From: Helicoverpa zea
Taxonomy: Eukaryota; Arthropoda; Insecta; Lepidoptera; Noctuidae
Reading direction: 5' to 3'
DNA length: 64,000 bases
Assembly (NCBI RefSeq): GCF_022581195.2
Contig: NC_061462.1
Span: 11,532,001 to 11,596,000 of the forward strand
Position numbers and translations under genes: made by a program. The notes beneath the pieces were generated by a model, which was given only the letters and a program-made list of their open reading frames with translations, had not been told where the DNA came from and made no database searches. Position 1 is the first letter of the stretch. Every line of letters starts with the position of its first letter. Positions 1 through 13,158 of the stretch are shown here, in pieces.

Positions 1-1243
1 ATAAGCCTTCGTAATATAAGTTACAGTTAAATATATTAACAGTCAACATGGCTAGTAATAACGGGGTTGGAATACCTAATGTGATGAGACTCAATGAAGT
101 GCAGTTAGCGGTAAAATGAATCATCCATTTCAAAGAAAAATATATTGCACTTCTATTTATCTTCTTCACAAGGTTCATCGTGCAGACATTATGGATGATG
201 TTACCAAATATAAATCTAGTTCTTAATTAAGCTGTACCAGTATGAAACGCAATACATTTGTGTGTCACGTATGACCACATTGGCCACCCGTATGGAGATA
301 ATGCGTATAACATCACAATGAGTCACGGTCTACAATGTAATAGTGTTACCGCTTACGTCATAAAGTCCTATTAGCAAGTTCCCCTTGGATCGTTAGTTTT
401 ATGAAACAAGATGCGAATGTTCGAATCGGGTCACTTTAATGGGAATGTAACAAGTTTGGATGTGGTATATGAGTTTAAAGCACGCAATTTTGAGAGCGTC
501 TTAAAGACTTTATTGTTTTGATTAGTCTAAATACATAATTGTGGGCTGATTGAGGAAGTTTGCCATAAACAGAATAAGGTTCTTAGAAATGACATTCTGC
601 ATATCAAGTAACATTTATATTGAAGGAACAGATAGATCTTACAGCAAATAAGTGATTCAATGACCCCACAAAGTACCCCTTTCCTTCCAAATGAAGTGAT
701 TGTGTCATAGAGTATTGTCTCAAGTTGCCATTGCCCATTGGCTTGGCCGGACAATGGCTAGACGAGGCGCTACCGTCCGGTGAGCACAATGGTATGGCGC
801 CGACCATCGCTAATTGTACTTTGTAGTATTCGGACGTCGCCCCGGATGGCATTGATTGCATTTATAGGAACTATTGGTTCATCAAATAGTTTTAAATGGA
901 AATAAAATAAGTTTTATACAATCCCAAGAATAAAGAATAAACGAAAGTCAATATCTGTTATGAATACTTCATATAAATTAAGTTGAAAAACACGGTTCAA
1001 TTTAAAAGTTCCAGCCAATTGCAATTTTTATATACCCATTTATTTCGAAGCCAAACGAGATAAATGTAACCAGTTGAACGAGAAACTTCATGGCTGCATG
1101 ATTTAAAGCGCATGAAAGGATTTACAAAATTCGCATATTTATTCATGGTAAAAAAAAACACATTGGCTAACAGTTCAAACAAGAAATAAAACGAGTAACC
1201 AAATCATTCTTACTACGACGACTCCTACGTATTAAATACTTAC
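1..1243. other. Probable first intron of the minus-strand gene at 1244-1540; no exon recognised
   Basis: This stretch lies downstream, on the minus strand, of the donor at 1243/1242, so it should be intronic. A moderately GC-rich patch at about 720-860 has an open minus frame (about 85 codons), but I see no convincing acceptor before it and no recognisable protein, so I do not call an exon. Nothing else is supported. Confidence 0.35.
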
Positions 1244-1540
1244 CAAATCACTATCGTTAGAAGTTGACACATCTTCAAGAGGGTTTCCATTTTCCATGTC
1301 AACACCAGAATCGTTGGGGTCTCCCCTCCTCCTCATCATATCAGTCCTGGTGATATCGTGGAAGTTGCGTCGGAGAGGATTGAAGGACATCCGAAGGTCC
1401 GTCGTGAAGTCATCGTACAGTTTGAACTGGTTCGCGTTGAACTCCGTATCGTTGTCGAGAACATCATGGTCTACCGAGACCCTGGAGCGATCAGCCCCCT
1501 TGTTCATGTAAGACACTTTATAATAGTCCCGCGAACTCAT
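1244..1540 (-). CDS. First coding exon of an unidentified gene (partial; gene runs out of the window to the left)
   Basis: An open frame on the minus strand starts at an ATG at 1540, with A at -3 in an AAAATGAG context, and runs 99 codons to a strong donor (TTG|gtaagtatt at 1244/1243) in phase 0. The frame is open a little further upstream but without another ATG. The encoded segment is hydrophilic and charged, beginning MSSRDYYKVSYMNKGADRSR, with an RMSFNPLRRNF stretch and an acidic Ser/Asp-rich end (NDSGVDMENG). It has no signal peptide or membrane segment, so it resembles a cytoplasmic N-terminal tail. The remaining exons would lie left of 1243 or beyond the window. I do not recognise the family. 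The good start context, consensus donor and non-repetitive composition support a real exon. Confidence 0.55.
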
Positions 1541-1552
1541 TTTGTTTAGCAC

Positions 1553-4270
1553 TTTGTTTTACAGTTTATTTCATAATGTTTAAAAGCTAGAAGGATCATG
1601 TATTAGTGGTGTTGGCTTTGGTAGTCGAGATTATGTATTGGATACCACCGTGTTCTACATAGTAAGGTTAGTCTTTGGCACTCATAAATCATTGTAGCGA
1701 ACACTAAATCCCATTATAAAAGCGTTGCCCTCGAATAAACAAAACATCGCTGGATCGTTCCAGATTGAAAGCGAATTAGGTCAACACTATGGCGAATTTA
1801 GAAGGGCCCTCATGGGAGGTACAAGTTTAAATTTTATTATAGTGGTCTGTAATTCTCGGCTCTTTTATTTGGAAGCGCGCCAAACTGCGACGATCATTGT
1901 ACAGAGTATATGTGTAGAACATGATGTATTTTACGCATTTTCTTTAAATAAAGTTGTGAATGAAATTATGTAGATAGTAAACATGTAGATAGTGTACTGT
2001 AGAGTTCCTTGTAGCGTATTAATCAGGCCACGGTGAAGCTAATTAGGAGTAAGCTTGTATTTACCTACATTACACTGTAGTAAATTATAACACGGTAGAA
2101 ACTGTTCGAGTCAAACATACGAACTCGTAAATTTTGGCGCACAGTTGGGAAGTGCAGGCTCGTAAATGTATTGTGGAAATAGCGTTATCTGTTTATATTG
2201 GACTAAGTCAAGGTCTTATAGAGCATACATTAAGCGCACATAAACGAGGGAACGTTTAATATGCTTTCATTTGATAAACTGAATCAATATGAATGTTTTC
2301 TTAAGTTTTTATGGGTACAGTTATGTTCACATCTGCAATGTTAGAATATCGCAGTGCGTTTTTATGTTAAAAAGTTTTCGCATGCCTGCAATGACACTGG
2401 CACACATATTCTTCAAACCGCAACACAGCAAGGCACACGTGCTAAGTCTGGTGACAGTCCTTCATACAACCGTTTATTTTTCTAATATTACTTATTCTTT
2501 TTCCCTAGATAGGTAGAACAATGTAGTAATATAAGCCTTATTAACAGAGAGGTTGAATTGGCCATGCGCATGCTATTTGATAACCTTGCGAATAGATGTT
2601 GCTGTAATTGCTATCGTGTATGTTTCGGTTTCTGTTTACTTGAAGAGATACGAGGATTTTAATTAACGGTAAAAATATTAAGTTTCGTTATAGCGTACTG
2701 AATCTTTTGTGTTCATTTGTGGCCTATTTGTGATCTAACCAGCACTTTACAATATATAATTATGTTTCTGTTCGCGTCGTTCTTCAGAAAGCGATAAACT
2801 CTAGTACGTAGAGGTAAATTAACACTTGCTTTTCGAAATATTTACTTCTAATGACAATAGTTTACAGCTACAATATTCCAGTTAGGAGCAATATATTCCA
2901 AAGTTCTGTTGAGAAATCTTGGCCCATAAAAAGAAGCAGCACTCGACAAGCTGTCGATGATGCACAACCGGAGATAAGTGACGACTCAGTAGAAAGCACT
3001 CAGCCCTGGCGTCAAGCCAGAACAATTATATTAGGTATTGACGTTACCAATTCGGAAATACTCGAATTAACTGAATGTTAATTCGAGTATGAATATGTAA
3101 TATATATGAATGAAATGCTCGTCATCAAATTCGACTTAAAGGAAACCTTGACATGTTTTGATAAGATAGCATTATTCATTCAAGTTATAAACTAGAAAAT
3201 TTCATTCACATTCAATAGCGAGTTCTACTTCCAATTTCGCAACAAAAGACTCGAAGATTTATTTCCTAACTTCAGCTCTCTTACGAAGGGTTGTAAGCTA
3301 ACAACTTGGTAGTTATTTCAACCACCCTCGACCCAGTTGGCGAGTACTTCGACGGTTTTTCGATGGCTCTTTACTTCGCGGTTTCAAGCCCTGTTGGAGA
3401 ATCAATGATGATGCTGCAAAAACTTCTTTTTATTTTACAAATGAAAACGTTTTGCTTAGGCGTTGAAATATTCTAGGTAGAAGAAACCAGATCTTGTTCA
3501 ACTCAAGCGGCAGGGTGTGGCTAATCTGACAGTAAGACTAGTTTCCCTGAAAACATGTGAGGTACATAAAGAAGTGGAAATGTGCGTATCACAGATAAGC
3601 AAACAAAACATTGAATGAAGCTCCTGCAGATGATACTGATCTAAAAACAATGCTTCAAACACCTATAAAAATGGCGGATGAGTCAACACACCATTATAAA
3701 ACCAATAACGCTTTTTCTATAAACGGTCAATCTGACATAGTGGGCGGAGTATAACTAATTAATTTAAAGCTCCCATTACTTTTCAATAAAGTTTTAGGCA
3801 AAAGGCAGACAGCCGTTAAATTCAAGGTGAGATGCAATCACAAAAACCATAAACAAACAGTTGACCAAAAACGGTTTGGGTCGTCGAACTAGTTACGTAA
3901 GTGAAAACGTTAGCAAAAAGCCGTTCTAAGCCATTTCGTTCACGAGGTTCTAGTATACACGCGTAGGAGCAATAAGGTGGCCACAAACCCAAATCTAGGT
4001 ACCTAACAACAATATATGGCCGTTATACTCACAAATAGGTTGCGAGTCGAAACTTACCGGCAACTGCAGTTTTGCAACTCTTTATTGTACCTCGTGGTGG
4101 AATAATTTTACATTTATGGAAACCTATCGCAATAAATTACATTATGAAACGAGATTTATTTGACTACGTATTTCCAGCGAATATGGATTTACTGCTTTTG
4201 GGAGATATAAAACCAATTTCGATATTGCACATGTTGGTATGTTGGAACGGTTACCATGGTAATGAGCAAT
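1553..4270. other. Gene-free AT-rich DNA
   Basis: I can defend no gene here. The stretch includes the presumed 5' flank of the minus-strand gene that starts at 1540. A short plus frame at 2851-3081 ends inside a perfect hairpin (13-bp arms at 3058-3070 and 3078-3090, 7-nt loop). It is not recognisable as a protein family. Confidence 0.4.
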
Positions 4271-4272
4271 TA

Positions 4273-4499
4273 TAGTTCGGCCATTCAGAGAATGCGTTCC
4301 TGACACGTCGCGATTGAACTGACGACGTAATAACATTCATTGATTATTGATATAATAATGTTGTTTTAATGCTCCTCAATTGTTAAAACGGTAAACAACC
4401 AGCAAAAATATTTTTATCGTAACTGCAACGCCATTGCAAAGTTACGTCGTCAGTTCAATCGCGACGTGTCAGGAACGCATTCTCTGAATGGCCGAACTA
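4273..4499. mobile_element. 227-bp MITE, copy 1 (TA target site, 58-bp inverted repeats)
   Basis: The element begins TAGTTCGGCCATTCAGAGAA and ends with its reverse complement. The terminal inverted repeats are perfect over 58 bp, up to GACGACGTAA. It is flanked by TA at 4271-4272 and 4500-4501, a target-site duplication expected of Tc1/mariner-type (or some other TA-inserting) elements. The roughly 110-bp AT-rich core codes for nothing. Two more copies at 26235 and 46343 have exactly the same length. It is probably mobilised in trans by an autonomous element that is not in this window. The superfamily is inferred from the TA duplication only. Confidence 0.9.
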
Positions 4500-6574
4500 T
4501 AGTGGTCAATGAACGCAAACAATGCAAATTGCAAATAGTATTGTACAAATATTTGCCAGTAAACTCATTAGCATTGATAAATCTGGCATGAACAATACTG
4601 CACGAATAAACATGAATGAAAGCCTGACAATGCAAACATTTATAACACTAAAGCCCAATTAGTAACTGACAAACAATTCACAATGTTTCCAAAAATAACA
4701 TCTTTGGCGACTGAAATTGATAGGCCCTGTCATCTAACCCTCCAAGGTTTAACAAACAATCGTAGAATCCCGCAGTTTCTAAAACCACGTAGTGACAGAG
4801 AAAGACGTCTGAGAACAAATGACGGATTTGGATCTGTGACAACCGTACAGGAAGAGGGAACGATAAAAATAGAACGCATATTAGTTTTCGGAGACGCAAA
4901 GTAAACCGCTAATGATTTGAACGATGCAATAATAGCATTCGTGGAAGTTGTAAATAATACTAGGGAAGAACGAGGGTTCTTTAAGGATTTAGATGGCTCT
5001 ATAGTAAAGAAACTGGTAAAAAATACGTTCCGCACAAATTGCTCTTAAATTCCTACCAAACGGCACTTTGATAATTACTTCTCATTTTACTTAGCGTGAG
5101 AATTAAAGCGTGTGACAAAACAATAACTTATCGTATCACATAACAACGAAAAAACTTCATCATTTGACGTAACATCAAGTAACATGGAACAGCGCGAAAA
5201 AAGCTGGCGAACATAAATCATTTCGAACAATAAAACAAAACAAGAGCATACTCTCTAGCCATTAGGCACATGAAAGCAAAGCCACTTACAGTGGTGAAAG
5301 TGTTATGGAATTTCGCGATGCACCCGGCCATTATTGTAATTGGAGTGAGACGGCCCGTCTAGACCGGTATGGTCGAGACCACTGATGGATGGGGTGCATA
5401 GAGGACGTTCACCGATTATTGCAGGTGCTTAGAAATCAACGCGATCGTCACTGAGTTTATTGACATCTTATATTTCATGCTCAATTAGTTCTGCTGAATT
5501 TTGCAGGCGTGAGCTTCAAACTGTAAAAAATCTAAATGGTTATTTCGATATTGTCAACTTTCCTTCGAAGCAAACCAATGTATCAATTCTTATCTCGATG
5601 TCATGTGTCATATAATTATTTTCTCTGCAATGTCATGAAGAAGTTATGTGGCTTCAATGCCACCTACATAGATAACATTGATGAAGGCAACGCAAAAATG
5701 TATCTCCGGCCAGGACTGAGTTGCATTTCATTTTGCTACATGACATAATGGTCTGTTTGTCTCGCCGAGTTTGCAATAATATGCATTTTCTTGAACGACA
5801 AAAATAATAGTGTGTATTTCAAATTGATAAATGTGTTCGCGAAACCCGTAGTTCTGTTCTGGCAAACTAATACTTTTACATCATCAAATGAAAAAGTATT
5901 TCTCAAAGCGTTTTACCACGCTAATTAAACACGAGCAGTGCTTGCAAAGTGATAGGAAAGTGAAAGTGGAAGAAATGTGGTAAAACATCAGGCTGTATCT
6001 AGATTTAGAAAGAACAAGATGGAAGTACTAGAGAATAAGATAAAACTTATCTAGGAGAACATGTACCTATACCATGGCTTTAAAAGATTGAGGATTCCGT
6101 CGAAGGTAATCAACTGCAAATAGTCGTTGGTAGAGTTCGTTATAATTGTTCACAATAGAAAATATACAACACAGCTTTGCATACTGATACAAAGTAAAAT
6201 ATAACAACGATAGATTGAATTAATTTCAATTAAAGATAGAACAGAAAACAAAGGCCCATTCAATACCTGATAAGGTGAGTGCAGTCCGGGACTACACTGT
6301 AGACTGTAGCATACCACTAAGTTCAAGATAGCAATATCACTAAGTGCATTGTCTTCGAACATAAACATTATTCAGACAATACAACGGATAGTTTCTGTAG
6401 ACTTTTACAACTTATGACGATAAACGGTTGAACAATATTTTTCCTTCGAGCGGGGAAAGTGGAAACTAAGTAATATTGTATAACTATCGGTGTAATAGAA
6501 TTTCAAAATCAATAAATATACTTAATTGATAGTTATTGAGACTGCAATGAGGAAAAGCAACGGATATATTTGTG
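4500..6574. other. Gene-free DNA with one coding-like relic at 4683-5047
   Basis: The only coding-like signal is the plus-strand frame at 4683-5047, listed separately. A GC-richer patch around 5300-5420 shows no frame or repeat that I recognise. The rest is AT-rich and unremarkable. Confidence 0.35.
4683..5047 (+). pseudogene. Possible decayed coding sequence of unknown origin
   Basis: A single reading frame starts at ATG 4683 and stays open for about 120 codons except for one TAA at 4902-4904, ending at TAA 5045-5047. The part after the internal stop (for example AIIAFVEVVNNTREERGFF) has protein-like composition. The opposite strand is also open over most of this interval, which weakens the case. 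I recognise no family. It could be an old retrogene or transposon piece, or chance. Confidence 0.2.
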
Positions 6575-6846
6575 TAATAATAATATAATAATAATAATCC
6601 CCATTCCTAGTCCACTAGCATCCCATCACAATAGCCCAAGTAGTTTTCATCCATAGTTAGCAATAGTTTAGCACAGAACCGGGGATTGTCCTTGGGTACA
6701 TTTCTATAGTGTATACAGGGATAATTGTCGGTTTTGTGTCACCATTTCATTAAAGTTGTCTCAAAAGGGCTTCAGCGTGTTGGCTTCGGCCCCACGTTCG
6801 CCTCCCAAAAATCCGGGACTCTATAGTCCCGAGGTCTGGTAGAGAC
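6575..6846 (-). repeat. Probable 3' end of a LINE-type retroelement with an (ATT)n tail
   Basis: Read on the minus strand, this block runs through GGGACTATAGAGTCCCGGAT and ends in an (ATT)n-type microsatellite at about 6575-6598. That ending is typical of 5'-truncated non-LTR retroelements of CR1-like type. It contains a short hairpin (GGGACT/AGTCCC near 6815-6828). I see no reverse-transcriptase coding. The assignment rests on the tail structure and is tentative. Confidence 0.4.
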
Positions 6847-6857
6847 ATACAAGTTAA

Positions 6858-6980
6858 TATATAATAATAATCATTTATTTCGGAAATTAGTTCCATATAC
6901 AATTCAATGCAATCTTACAAAAAATAAAACATAATCACAAAACATACAACATAATAAAACATACAAAATAAAACATAATA
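6858..6980 (-). repeat. Second LINE-like tail, AATAAATGATTATTATTATA
   Basis: On the minus strand the sequence ends CCGAAATAAATGATTATTAT, a common form of insect LINE 3' terminus in which a polyadenylation-like AATAAA runs into a trinucleotide tail. It sits just upstream, in minus orientation, of the repeat at 6575-6846, so the two may be nested or tandem insertions. The A-rich tract to its right carries repeated AAAACATA-like words. No coding remnant is seen. Confidence 0.35.
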
Positions 6981-8213
6981 TAAAAATATAATAGATAGAA
7001 GAAATATTTTTCTCTTTTTTTGTAAATGAACAGTTTGTAATTAACCAATACAGAGGAACATTTCAAAGACGAACATTTAATCATGCCCAGCAATAGACAT
7101 TGTGACAGTACAGTTTCAAATTACCGGAAAACTATTTGAATGAAATGTTTTGTGCAGTCAACAATGTATATTTTCAGATTGATATTGAGATCCTTTTACT
7201 ACTAAGGATATTAAGTGGACTTCATGTCAGATAAAGAAATATCAGAGGATTCAATCGTATACAAGGCATAAGAGAGAACACCACTTGAAACTATATTTAG
7301 GAGTCAAAAATGTTCCAGCTTAGTGTCAATGACTGGACGAACGAACAGATGTCAATCAACTTCTTATTACAAGTATTTATTTTGGTTTGAGTTCAAGTTT
7401 CACTTCAGAAGTTCTCTATTATAAACCGCATGCTTTCGAGAAAAGTTACGACAGCAATCTAGTGATTTTTGCGTCCAGCAATCATAATTAGAAGTGACAT
7501 TTCAGAATGATTTAACGCAGACGAAAAATTGTACATAACTTCTTATAAAATTAGAATTAACAATGGGTTTTGGCTGTTTATCAAAAGCAGGACACATCCC
7601 ACATGTTCCAAATTGTTCGTGTAGTACATATTGCTAAATTGCGACACGGTAACATAGGTAATCGACAGTTAACCTATATATAATTCTTAGTATTGCACCG
7701 GCCGGGTCAGTGCATCTAGGCTGCAATGCGGCACTCGTATTCTTGGCTCCGGTGTGCGACCTTCAAAATGAATGCTATCTCCATTTTGTTCTGGGAATAC
7801 GTTTCGCAATAACAGCGAAGTTAAGTTCTTTATTCGCACAAGAATGAATAATTTTATAGCTAGAGTTTAGATACAATTTAGAACATTTGGCAGCATTAGG
7901 TTTTATTTTTGCGAAAAGTTACAGAATACGAAATAGGTTCGGGACGGTTTTATATCTACAATATATCTATGATCAAGTGGGAAGGATATTAAGAATACTG
8001 AATAAAGAAAACAGCCTTACGATACCGAGCTTTTGATAGGTTCTTCAGTATTAGAACAACTTTGACTAGCTTACATATAATAAGTTGAACAATTTGTCTG
8101 TCATCGTCAGAAAGCAAATAGTAAAAGTTAATATAACTATCCAACGCCATTACCTCCCACCGCAAACTCACTAGCAGAACAAACTACAAACATAGTATTA
8201 ATTTAGAAAAGCT

Positions 8214-8257
8214 AGACCACACATAGCGCAAATTGGTGCGCGCGCGCCGTGTGGTCT
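8214..8257. repeat. Inverted repeat AGACCACAC ... GTGTGGTCT around a GC-rich core
   Basis: Nine-bp perfect arms at 8214-8222 and 8249-8257 flank a core containing GCGCGCGCGC. A shorter GCGC pairing continues inside the arms. GC-rich sequence is unusual in this AT-rich neighbourhood. It may be the collapsed remnant of a transposon with inverted ends, since the arms resemble terminal repeats meeting back to back. No target duplication is evident. Confidence 0.4.
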
Positions 8258-10585
8258 CTTGATTGATCGTTGTGAGTTGTGACAAATCTAATATTGTGAA
8301 TAACTAAATTAATATAAGCAGTTTTGTAAATACGACATCTTTTATGAACGGTAACTTCCCTGCTTGTTCAGCTAAAATACCACTTCAAAATACAGCAAAA
8401 GAGTATCCTATTTTCCCCAGTGTATTTCGAATATTCCAGAATTTATTGGCTTCTAAAGGAAGGTAAATGGAAATGGTACCCTAATGTCTACGTAACATGA
8501 GCTCATAAATGTCCCTTGGGTCTTTGTACGTCTGTAACGAGCCGCTGTGGCTTATTGTCGTAATAACTGGGTTACGGAGACCGCATGAAATTGTGGTACA
8601 CCTGTGTGGTATTAACAGGACCCTTCTTAAAATAGACACTGGACAACGCAAGCACAAGTTTGTTTTCCTCAAATCTGCGTGACGACCTCTGACATGTTGC
8701 TAAGTCATCTATATAAAAAAACAGCGATCTAAAAAATATCCTAAATTCTAATGAGACGTTTTTGTCTTAATGATGTTTAATGGCAAGTTTTTACAAATTC
8801 TACATAATCGTAAAGACGTCAATGCCGACTAACAATGAGACGGCAATTAGTTCTTAGCCACTGATGAGCATATTTCAGATAGTCTACATCTTAACGCATT
8901 CCAAAATGAAGCATGTTGAGACGCATTGTGTGGACAGAACACGCTATTTCAGATTCTTTGGAGAATGGATTATTTAGTTAATTGATATGGATTTTGATTT
9001 GAGTACAATTTTGTTCTGAGTGTTGTACCGGATTTTGTTCCACTGTTGCGCTTATTTATATTCTTTATGTTTTCGTGTCGGTTATTGTGTGATGATCCTT
9101 GTCTTCAATTGGTAACAGGAGTCTTACTATGTAGAGTATTTCACAAGTTTTTAGGATCTGGATATGAACTGTAAAGAACTGTATAATCAGACCTTATTAT
9201 GACAAATTTTTAGATTTCCGAAACTTTTCGTCTCCAATGTCCGTTACATCATTAAATTTTACATCAGTCCCATTACTTTTGAGCTCACGGTTTTCCTCCA
9301 GTATAATTTCAGAGCCGATTTCAAATAGCATCAATGTGAAATCCAATAAACATTTCAGTAGACAGGAACACATGTCGCTTTACGACATCTATGTACGTCA
9401 TAGTAACGCGGACGTGTGAAATAACGGAGAAAATAATTACTTTTTACGAGTTTCCGATAGCTAGCCTTTACGATGTATTAACGATTAAATGTTTATGTAG
9501 AAATGACCTCCGTAGGCTGGCAAGCTTTAAAAGTCAAGGGTTTAGTACGGAATAAGTCACGGTCGATATAAATACTTTTTTTCGTACTTGTAACACTTAT
9601 GCGTGAAATTTTCAATTTATTTCATAAAATTCGGTAAAATATTTTAAGTGCTTGGTGGCGTGAATATTACTTTTTACGAAAATCATAAACCGTAGGCACG
9701 TTGATCTCAGAATCATAAATGTTGGTATTACCATATTTATTAAGTCGAGTGGCTTCAATAAGTAATGTAAATGCTATGCCCGAAAAGGTTTTTTTAAAAA
9801 TACGAGTCAGAACCTTTTCAATAAATCTTCATGTATTCCTTCTACATCTTTCAGACTGGAATATTGTAGTATATCATTATTCAAAGACATAATATTAAGA
9901 TACAGTAACACCGACATTTGGCAAGATGAACATCGTAAATTACTTCTGCTAGTTTATGAAATAACTTGTGGTAAACATTTTCACGCAAACGAGTCATTAC
10001 TACTAATCAGTTCAGCTATAGGAACTGAAATAAAGCTGTTGGAATTAATATTATATTCGAAACCTACGCTTCAGGAGTTTGATTTATGTTAGCCTCATAA
10101 AATAAGGCTAATTAAGATGATTTTGGAAATGTCCTGAAAGACTTAATAATAAAAGAAGATGGAACATAAACTAAAGTGGTATCTATTTGGGTATTTGAAC
10201 CCATTCTCAATCACATTGATGATCTAACAAACATCAAGTTGAATGAAGACCCACAAGAAGGTCATAATATTCTAACACCTTAAACAAAACAAAAGCATAT
10301 AAAAACTAAAACACTACACTAAAATCCAGAAAATGTAGGCGGAAACAATGTATTACCTAATACAATAACAATAGAGTTACGAAATGTTATGTACCTGTCA
10401 TGTCATAAGAAGTGTAACAATGAATGTAACGTGTAATCCATCTGTGTGAACGCGAATCTTGTTTCACGAGAAATTCTTTGCATATTACTAGTTCCTTGAT
10501 CCGGTGAGGAGGTAGTTTTTAAACTGTCTTCTTGTGATATGAGAATGGTTATGTAGGGCCTATGGGTAGGTAAGTTTAGCAGGAA

Positions 10586-10670
10586 ACTATAATAATATGT
10601 CCTGCGCAGTTGGCTACTCTGCTTACATGAGAACAGGCGCCATAGCCGGTAATCGGCTAGGAGGATATCA
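10586..10670 (+). repeat. Truncated SINE tail, same family as 53461-53820
   Basis: This segment matches the 3' part of the SINE at 53461-53820, sharing ATATGTCCTGCGCAGTTGGC, a TTACATGAGAACAG block and TAATCGGCTAGGAGG, with scattered mismatches. The tRNA-like head is missing. A third, reversed copy lies at 43581-43752. The open minus-strand frame across this region is a by-product of the repeat. Confidence 0.7.
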
Positions 10671-13158
10671 TAGGTAAGTTTTGTGTGAAGAGAATCAAAT
10701 AATTTTCTACTTTGGATTGAAGGACCAGTTTGATGGGTCCACATGATATTTATTTGTCCTGTAAAGGTGTTTCAATAGCAAGGTTTAATTTGGAACGATT
10801 GTTGCGACTGTTGAAAAATTTACTTTCGTTGACGTATTTTTTAAGTTACTGGAGGTAACAATTTCGTATCCAATTAAACGAAATTAAAATAATTTCTATT
10901 GCGTGCACAAAGACAATATTTTTTGTAACCCTATCAAACTAATTGTATCAGTTGCCTAGTTAAGAAACAGAATTGCAAATTATAGTTTATAAACTATTGA
11001 CAAAAACTGTGTTGGAATTCCAAGGACTATAATTTCCACCCACTGAAGTAATTGGATTGAATACACCTGGCTGATTGTTGAAATGAACCTTGATAGTGTT
11101 TGAACTACTGCGACATTCATGAAATTTGTCCCATCGTTAATCGGTAATCACCACGTTTTGATTTCCAAAGTCATATCATCAGTGTTATTTCTAACATATA
11201 TATATTGTCTCTATCAGTTTTGTTTTAAATCACATCTTCAATAGAGCATTAGATAAACATATAAAAAAATCAAGCAACTAGATTCATTCACAAAACCGCT
11301 AAGGTCAACAACCTACTCTAAATTCAATTAATTAACACAAACAAGAGAAAACTGACAGTGAAAGATGACACATTACCTCGCGATGAGCATCGTAAGTGTT
11401 GCCATTAAAAATGAAAGTAAATAGCTAAGTATTACGTACAGATTATAATATTCATAATAGGTACTCCCACGCTTTGGATATTATACAAGGAATGCTCTTT
11501 GAAAACGTTTTGACAAGGCACGATAATACCAGGGTAAAGCAACTGAAGTTTTTGAAGAACATGTAATTAATGTAGAAGATAAGATTTTAAGATATGGAAA
11601 TGTCTGAAATGATGTAATGATCGTAAGTACTTACACAAATAACATGATGTAATGCTGGAACTTAATCTTGCATAAAAATCGTAAAACATGGTCCTTTGGT
11701 ACGAATGACTTTTACTCTGTATTTGTGTCAATAAAAAGCCTAACACACTTCTCTAGAAAAAATCAACTATGATTTGTTGATGATAGTAAAATTGGTTTTC
11801 AAACAAGTGAGAGTAAGATAGCAAAGTACACAGATTATGACCTTACTGACATAGAAATAATAGAAGCCTTGGTAATAGTGGCAATTATATCGTACGCACG
11901 ATGAAGACGTATATCTGCGATTGCGTGTAATTTATTTGATTGTTTGTTTTTTCGAACGCAATGATCATTCTGTGGATAGTACTACGGTGAATTGTAAATT
12001 TAAAAGCCACTACACTGTCTATTTTTATATCACTCTGTGGCCAGAGCTGAAAAGCTCGCGAAATGGGAAAATGTAACCTTCCGTAAATCAAATTAAGCCT
12101 TTCCATTTTAAAATATTTGCAGATTAAAAAAGGTCAGTATCACAATCAGAGTCATAATTCTTCAAATACCGCAAATGATTAGGGCGGTGACTGCTTGAAA
12201 TAAGTTAACGAGCCGTAAAATAAAGAAAGTTAAAAACGTGTACATGTATAATTCTCTAATACACGAGGCCACGACAAATTAATAACGCACATTACATAAA
12301 CTGTTACCTAATCCTGTTTACATTATAAACAACCTTGAGACAGAGGAAGTTAAAACAGCGAAGATAATGTAAAAATTCGACAGCCATCAAGACAGTCATT
12401 AATAACCATAAAAGGTTGTCAGACCTCAGTTCCTATGGAAGTGGTAGTAATTTCCGATGCGGATGGGGTCAAGTACCATAGGGACAATCATGATGATATG
12501 GCATGAAGATTGAAAGGAAACCGCGGCCTGGATTTCGGGCTCGGAAGTAGCTGATCGATGGGAGGAGATAACTTACTGTTTTGCTGCGTAATGCTGCGAA
12601 AACTCCGATGAGTTCTTTTGATATGCCAAGGCAAATGTTTGTTTTCCAGAGCTACCAATTCTGAGCAATAAATTACAGCTTAGCCATTACGTTCAGTGAT
12701 AGGGAGAAATAGAACACACTATGGTTAAATACGATATCGATTCCAGATAGGGAGATGAAAAGCAATATTGGCATAAATCAATATCATTGGTTGCGAACCT
12801 GAATAAAATATATAGATTAAAATCACAAGACGCAATCAAAAGGTCATAAAAAGCTTCTTTTAAATATGGCAACAATACAAACGAAAAAAAAAATAGCCGC
12901 AACGTATTTGTATGCAAATATGAATATAACTGACCGCACGCCTTCATCTAAGCTCTATAAAAGGATTTGGGAGGTTCGGTAGCATACAAATTGTGCTGAG
13001 TGGGATGACCAAGACAATGTTTAGTTAGGTCTAGAAAGACAAGACGACGTGGGCGAGGTAAAAGGACCATACTCTTACGACATTAAGGCTAATAGGGCCA
13101 ATAATAAGGAAAGGACCAAGATTTAGTTACTAAGTGATGTAACTAAGTGGCGCCGGTT

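Larger units (their letters stand above)
6981..13158. other. Gene-free AT-rich DNA
   Basis: I see no supported gene. Recognisable items are the inverted repeat at 8214-8257 and the SINE tail at 10586-10670, each listed separately. Short frames in both directions lack splice signals, protein-like composition and known domains. Confidence 0.4.

Noticed and set aside
10403..10744. 113-codon minus-strand open frame
   Set aside because: It overlaps a SINE tail in reverse. The frame is a by-product of the repeat and has no recognisable protein features.
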